From Patescibacteria group bacterium (GTDB lineage Bacteria; Patescibacteriota; Patescibacteriia; UBA2591; UBA6264), in NCBI GenBank assembly GCA_018896315.1, contig JAHIMV010000085.1, positions 1 through 8,636 of the forward strand: DNA of 8,636 nt, in the 5' to 3' direction. Below the pieces are notes generated by a model, which worked only from the letters and a program-made list of their open reading frames with translations, was not told the DNA's origin and ran no database searches. Each line of letters begins with the position of its first letter. Within the stretch, counting starts at the first letter, position 1. Positions 6,403 to 8,636 of the stretch are shown here, one piece after another. A program made the position numbers and the translations under genes.

Positions 6403-7542
6403 TCAACAGATAAACTTTAAATAATTATCTTGAGAAACTACTTTGAAATCAGAATCAGGATAAGCAGACTGCCAATCTTGTGGAGGAGTAATCGTTTTCT
6501 TGCTCCATTTTATTTCATAGCCATATAATTTCCCGCCTTTTTCTTCAATAAAATCTATTTCTTTTTTGTCGTAAGTTCGCCAGAAATAATTATTCGTTTG
6601 GATGCTTAAATATTCTTGTTTTTTCAATCTTTCGGCAATAATGTAATTTTCCCAGAGCGCTCCGATATCGTCGCGTAAACTAATTGGATTAAAATTATTT
6701 ATTAAAGTATTTCTTACTCCTATATCATAAAAATAGTATTTTGGATTTTTGGAAACTTCTTTTCGGAGATTTCTACTAAAACCTCTAAGCTTGAAAATAA
6801 CAAAAACCTTTTCTAATAAATCAAGATATTTTTCTACGGTTTTTTTGTTAATACCGATTTGAGTCGCTATCTCGGAATAGGATACCTCATTACTTATTTG
6901 AAAAGCAAGAAGCTGTAAAATCTTTACTAACTTGTTAGAATGTTTCAATCCATTCATCGCCAGGATATCTCTATAGAGATAAGAACTAATCAATTCTTTG
7001 AGATATCTAATTCTTTCCTTGTCGTCTTTTGCTAAAACAATTTCCGGATATGAACCAAAAATCAATCTTGTTTCCAGATTGGCTTTTATTTCGTGGACTT
7101 TCTCTATGTTAGCCAGCTCCATTTGGGCCAGAGGAAATAAACGAAGGGTTATTTTTCTCCCGGTAAGCGGTTCGCCTAATTTTTGGTATAGATCAAAAGA
7201 AGCAGAACCGGTAGCGATAATTTTTACATTTTTTATATTGTCAACAACGAGCTTTAGATTTAATCCAATATTAGGAACCCTCTGGGCTTCATCAATAGCT
7301 AAAAGTTTGTGTTCGCCAACAAAATTCTTAAGCTTGGTAATTGATTGGCTGCTTAAATATTCTTGAATAAAAATATCTTCGCCATTAACCAAAAGATATT
7401 TTTCTTTCACTTCTGCTAAAAATTTTTCAAGTAAAGTTGTTTTTCCGCATCTTCTTGGACCATAAATAATGACCACTTTATTGGGTTTTATTAGATTTTT
7501 GAGATTCTCTAAGTGTTTTTGCGAAATATAGACTTTTTTCAT
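6403..7542 (-). CDS. AAA+ ATPase with DUF4143-type C-terminus
   Basis: A 379-residue member of the AAA_14/DUF4143 group, common in anaerobic and CPR genomes and of uncertain cellular role. Walker A is GPRRCGKTT (28-36) and Walker B is LLAIDEAQ (80-87). The sensor-like segment KIIATGSASFDL (107-118) follows, then the LTGRK and RLFPL block typical of the group. A winged-helix-like segment SYSEIATQIGINKKTVEKYLDLLEK (221-245) suggests DNA binding. The C-terminus has FYDIGVRNTL (271-280), LWENYIIAERL (296-306) and a restriction-nuclease-like pattern with Asp330 (KKEIDFIEE) and Glu343-x-Lys345 (YEIKW). Length is normal and nothing is broken. It has its own promoter within a palindrome just upstream and no Shine-Dalgarno site, only an A-rich leader. 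It ends with TGA. Such genes often sit alone and move between genomes, so a link to its neighbours is not implied. Confidence 0.93.
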   Translation of the reverse strand: MKKVYISQKHLENLKNLIKPNKVVIIYGPRRCGKTTLLEKFLAEVKEKYLLVNGEDIFIQEYLSSQSITKLKNFVGEHKLLAIDEAQRVPNIGLNLKLVVDNIKNVKIIATGSASFDLYQKLGEPLTGRKITLRLFPLAQMELANIEKVHEIKANLETRLIFGSYPEIVLAKDDKERIRYLKELISSYLYRDILAMNGLKHSNKLVKILQLLAFQISNEVSYSEIATQIGINKKTVEKYLDLLEKVFVIFKLRGFSRNLRKEVSKNPKYYFYDIGVRNTLINNFNPISLRDDIGALWENYIIAERLKKQEYLSIQTNNYFWRTYDKKEIDFIEEKGGKLYGYEIKWSKKTITPPQDWQSAYPDSDFKVVSQDNYLKFIC

Positions 7543-7571
7543 GTTTTTTTGTTTTTTTAATTTGGGTATTA

Positions 7572-7603
7572 AACTACCTGAATTTTACCAAATTCAGGTA
7601 GTT
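7572..7603. repeat. Perfect 14-bp-arm palindrome overlapping the ATPase promoter
   Basis: AACTACCTGAATTT (7572-7585) and AAATTCAGGTAGTT (7590-7603) are perfectly complementary, with a 4-base centre (TACC). The palindrome lies between rpsI and the ATPase gene. In the direction of transcription it is followed only by TTTAATACCC, so it lacks the T-run of a standard terminator. It could be a transcription end for rpsI, an operator, or a repeat element. Its overlap with the predicted -10 box favours a regulatory site. Confidence 0.85.
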
Positions 7604-7610
7604 AAATCAA
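7582..7610 (-). promoter_or_regulatory. Predicted promoter of the ATPase gene
   Basis: On the minus strand, TTGATT (7605-7610) is followed after 17 bases by TAAAAT (7582-7587). Transcription would start near 7575 and leave an A-rich leader of about 33 nt before the ATG at 7542. Spacer and -10 lie inside the palindrome at 7572-7603, so a dimeric regulator binding there would block RNA polymerase. Confidence 0.6.
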
Positions 7611-7616
7611 CTAAAG

Positions 7617-7625
7617 TTATCCACA
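7617..7625 (+). promoter_or_regulatory. Perfect DnaA-box consensus (single copy)
   Basis: TTATCCACA matches the classic DnaA-box consensus at all nine positions. It lies four bases beyond the rpsI stop codon, in the gap before the ATPase gene. I see no second box or AT-rich unwinding array around it, so this is not evidence of an origin. It may be a chance match or an isolated DnaA binding site. Confidence 0.4.
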
Positions 7626-7628
7626 GGC

Positions 7629-8198
7629 CTACCGTTTTGCCCACTGTGGTGCTCGACGGGCTCTTTTTAAACCAGGTTTTTTTCTTTCTTTTTTTCTAGC
7701 ATCGCGCCGTAAAAACCCAGCTGATTTTAATTCTTTCCGCCATTCAGGATTAAATACAACAAGGGCACGAGCAATTCCCAAACGGGCTGCTTCTGCTTGA
7801 CTTTTCATGCCTCCACCGTGAACTTTAATACGAAAATCAAAAACTTTTTCTTGGTTAAGTAATTTCAAAGGAGATAAAACTATTTGAAATAAGTCAAAAA
7901 CGGGAAAATACTCCTTAACTGTTTTTTTGTTAATAGATATATTTCCTTTTCCTTTAGGAAAAAACTGCACCTGAGCAACAGCTGTTTTTCTTTTTCCTGT
8001 CGCCCAATTTTGATCCATTTTTAGTTTTTCAACTTCCTCTTTAACTACTTTTTGAACAACTTTCTTAACAACTGGTTTTTTAACAGCTTTCTTAACAACT
8101 GGTTTTTTAACAGCTTTCTTAACTGTCTTTTTAACAGGTTTTTTAACAGCTGGTTTCTTTGTTTTTATAATTTTCTCTTTTTCTTTTTTAACAGGCAT
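7629..8198 (-). CDS. rpsI: 30S ribosomal protein S9 with Lys/Ala/Val/Pro N-terminal extension
   Basis: A 189-residue S9. The conserved domain occupies about 64-189: WATGKRKTAVAQV (65-77), HGGGMKSQAEAARLGIARAL (127-146), and the C-terminal tail LKSAGFLRRDARKKERKKPG (157-176) ending RRAPQWAKR, which reaches the decoding centre of the small subunit. Bacterial S9 is normally about 130 residues. The additional ~60 residues are a basic KKPVVKKAVK-type repeat built from a 27-bp DNA repeat. Internal Met61 could give a canonical-length protein, but no ribosome binding site precedes it and the frame upstream is clean with coherent composition, so I keep the long start at 8198. rplM is expected just upstream in most bacteria and is absent here. 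A promoter lies about 196 bases upstream. The stop is TAG. Confidence 0.97.
   Translation of the reverse strand: MPVKKEKEKIIKTKKPAVKKPVKKTVKKAVKKPVVKKAVKKPVVKKVVQKVVKEEVEKLKMDQNWATGKRKTAVAQVQFFPKGKGNISINKKTVKEYFPVFDLFQIVLSPLKLLNQEKVFDFRIKVHGGGMKSQAEAARLGIARALVVFNPEWRKELKSAGFLRRDARKKERKKPGLKRARRAPQWAKR
8060..8113. repeat. Two identical 27-bp direct repeats encoding the S9 N-terminal extension
   Basis: The units 8060-8086 and 8087-8113 are identical over all 27 bases, and a partial third unit follows from 8114. Each encodes nine residues of the KPVVKKAVK type. Because the unit is nine codons, expansion or contraction changes the length of the basic tail without breaking the S9 frame. Confidence 0.9.
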
Positions 8199-8393
8199 AT
8201 AAAATCATTTTAACCCCGGTAGTATCCGCCTCATCGGCGGAACTACAGGGCAGGCATTAGAACATTTGAACATTCTAACGTTTCCGTCCATTTACTTATT
8301 CTCTTCTCTCTGAAAGGAAGAGAGGATTAAAAAGGAATTGGACTTTTGTTTAGTTATTAAATTATTTAATTGTTTAATTGAATCAATATGATT
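8199..8393 (-). other. Long palindrome-containing leader of rpsI
   Basis: This stretch lies between the predicted rpsI promoter and its start codon and has no gene I can support. It holds a possible stem CTCTTC/GAAGAG (8301-8322), an inverted TTAGAA/TTCTAA pair (8257-8278) and a bulged GC-rich palindrome (8219-8246). GGGG lies about 15 bases before the ATG, too far for a normal ribosome binding site. It could be a regulatory leader or simply a landing site for repeats. Confidence 0.5.
8219..8246. repeat. Bulged GC-rich palindrome in the rpsI leader
   Basis: GTAGT (8219-8223) pairs with ACTAC (8242-8246), and TCCGCC (8225-8230) pairs with GGCGGA (8236-8241). There is a single bulged A at 8224 and a 5-base loop. 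It is GC-rich against an AT-rich surround and only about 20 bases from the rpsI start, so in RNA it could influence ribosome access. Confidence 0.7.
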
Positions 8394-8422
8394 ATATTAA
8401 CAGATTAGCTCTTTCTTGACAA
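8394..8422 (-). promoter_or_regulatory. Strong predicted sigma70-type promoter of rpsI
   Basis: On the minus strand, TTGTCA (8417-8422) is followed after exactly 17 bases by TAATAT (8394-8399). Each hexamer differs from consensus at one position. It lies just downstream of a terminator-like hairpin that closes the preceding gene, so rpsI probably starts its own transcript here, with a leader of roughly 190 nt. Confidence 0.72.
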
Positions 8423-8438
8423 GATTTATCTCTCATCT

Positions 8439-8461
8439 AAAAAAAGAATTGAGAATTCCTT
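8439..8461 (-). terminator. Probable intrinsic terminator of the gene at the right edge
   Basis: Read on the minus strand, AAGGAATT and AATTCTTT form an 8-bp stem with one G-T wobble and a 3-base loop (CTC). A run of seven T (8439-8445) overlaps the end of the stem and continues past it. It lies about 30 bases past the stop codon at 8493 and before the rpsI promoter, the expected place for a terminator. The stem is AT-rich and therefore weak. Confidence 0.55.
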
Positions 8462-8492
8462 CCCAGTCCTTATTCAAACTTTTTTAAACGAT

Positions 8493-8636
8493 TTAAAACT
8501 TAATCACCTCGCCTGGCTTCATTTCTTGTTCTATTCTTATCACTTTAAAAACACGAAGAATGGAAAAAATAATTTGGGCAATAATTATAGCTAATAAAGC
8601 AAAAATTTTGCCTACTAATTTTAAAACAAAAAATAA
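8493..8636 (-). CDS. C-terminal end of a small membrane protein (cut by window edge)
   Basis: An open frame enters from the right edge and ends in TAA at 8493-8495, giving 47 visible residues and no start codon inside the window. It begins with a strongly hydrophobic segment (FFVLKLVGKIFALLAIIIAQ and on to about residue 28). It then turns into a short basic and acidic tail, RVFKVIRIEQEMKPGEVIKF. This suggests a C-terminal transmembrane helix with a cytoplasmic tail. I do not recognise the family, and it does not look like ribosomal protein L13, the common upstream partner of rpsI. The clean frame, the sensible amino acid pattern and the terminator just after the stop support it as a real gene. 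Confidence 0.6.
   Translation of the reverse strand, partial: LFFVLKLVGKIFALLAIIIAQIIFSILRVFKVIRIEQEMKPGEVIKF

Noticed and set aside
6998..7366. Plus-strand open frame of 122 codons
   Set aside because: It lies wholly inside the well-supported ATPase gene on the other strand and shows no domain or start context.
7572..7603. Palindrome read as a standard intrinsic terminator of rpsI
   Set aside because: The stem is strong but is followed by TTTAATACCC instead of a T-run, and it overlaps a promoter, so I list it as a palindrome of open function.
8016..8018. Met61 of S9 as the true start, giving a canonical-length protein
   Set aside because: No ribosome binding site precedes it and the extension has coherent coding composition with an in-frame ATG further upstream.
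8205..8291. 28-codon minus-strand frame upstream of rpsI, possible leader peptide
   Set aside because: It is made largely of the palindromic sequence in the leader, has no ribosome binding site and no attenuator-like codon run.

Overview
The window is AT-rich, gene-dense and entirely minus-strand: every gene I can support is read from right to left. It looks like a Patescibacteria / Candidate Phyla Radiation (CPR) genome of the Parcubacteria type. This is inferred from the AT-rich compact layout, a ribosomal protein S9 with a Lys/Ala/Val/Pro N-terminal extension, weak or absent Shine-Dalgarno sites, and many short palindromic and heptamer repeats. TGA ends three of the genes, so the ordinary bacterial code is in use. 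That argues against Gracilibacteria or Absconditabacteria, which read TGA as glycine. No taxonomic marker search was possible.

Layout in the direction of transcription. At the right edge (8493-8636) is the C-terminal tail of a small membrane protein, followed by a probable terminator (8439-8461) and a strong sigma70-type promoter (8394-8422). The promoter drives rpsI (7629-8198) through a leader of roughly 190 nt that contains palindromes. rplM (L13), the usual upstream partner of rpsI, is not in this position. Next comes an AAA+/DUF4143-type ATPase (6403-7542), whose promoter lies inside a 14-bp-arm palindrome. It is followed by a SleB-type wall hydrolase with two related beta-rich N-terminal modules (5041-6324). 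That gene overlaps a single-pass membrane protein of unknown function (4416-5057).

The left half is a surface-polysaccharide operon, probably driven by a promoter at 4342-4370. It contains a Wzx-like flippase (2844-4286), a GT-B glycosyltransferase (1335-2714), a GT2 glycosyltransferase (439-1338) and the N-terminal part of a probable O-antigen polymerase/ligase-like membrane protein (1-449, cut by the window edge). The last three genes overlap or abut, and together they would assemble a lipid-linked glycan, flip it and extend or transfer it.

The most notable thing is repeat invasion of the GT-B glycosyltransferase gene. It carries, in frame, a nested palindrome, two heptamer tracts and a 70-bp element. 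A diverged copy of that element sits just outside the gene and supplies the flippase stop codon. This resembles in principle the Rickettsia palindromic elements that insert in frame into genes, and the heptamer tract could also allow phase variation. I do not see a complete novel defence or mobile system in the window.
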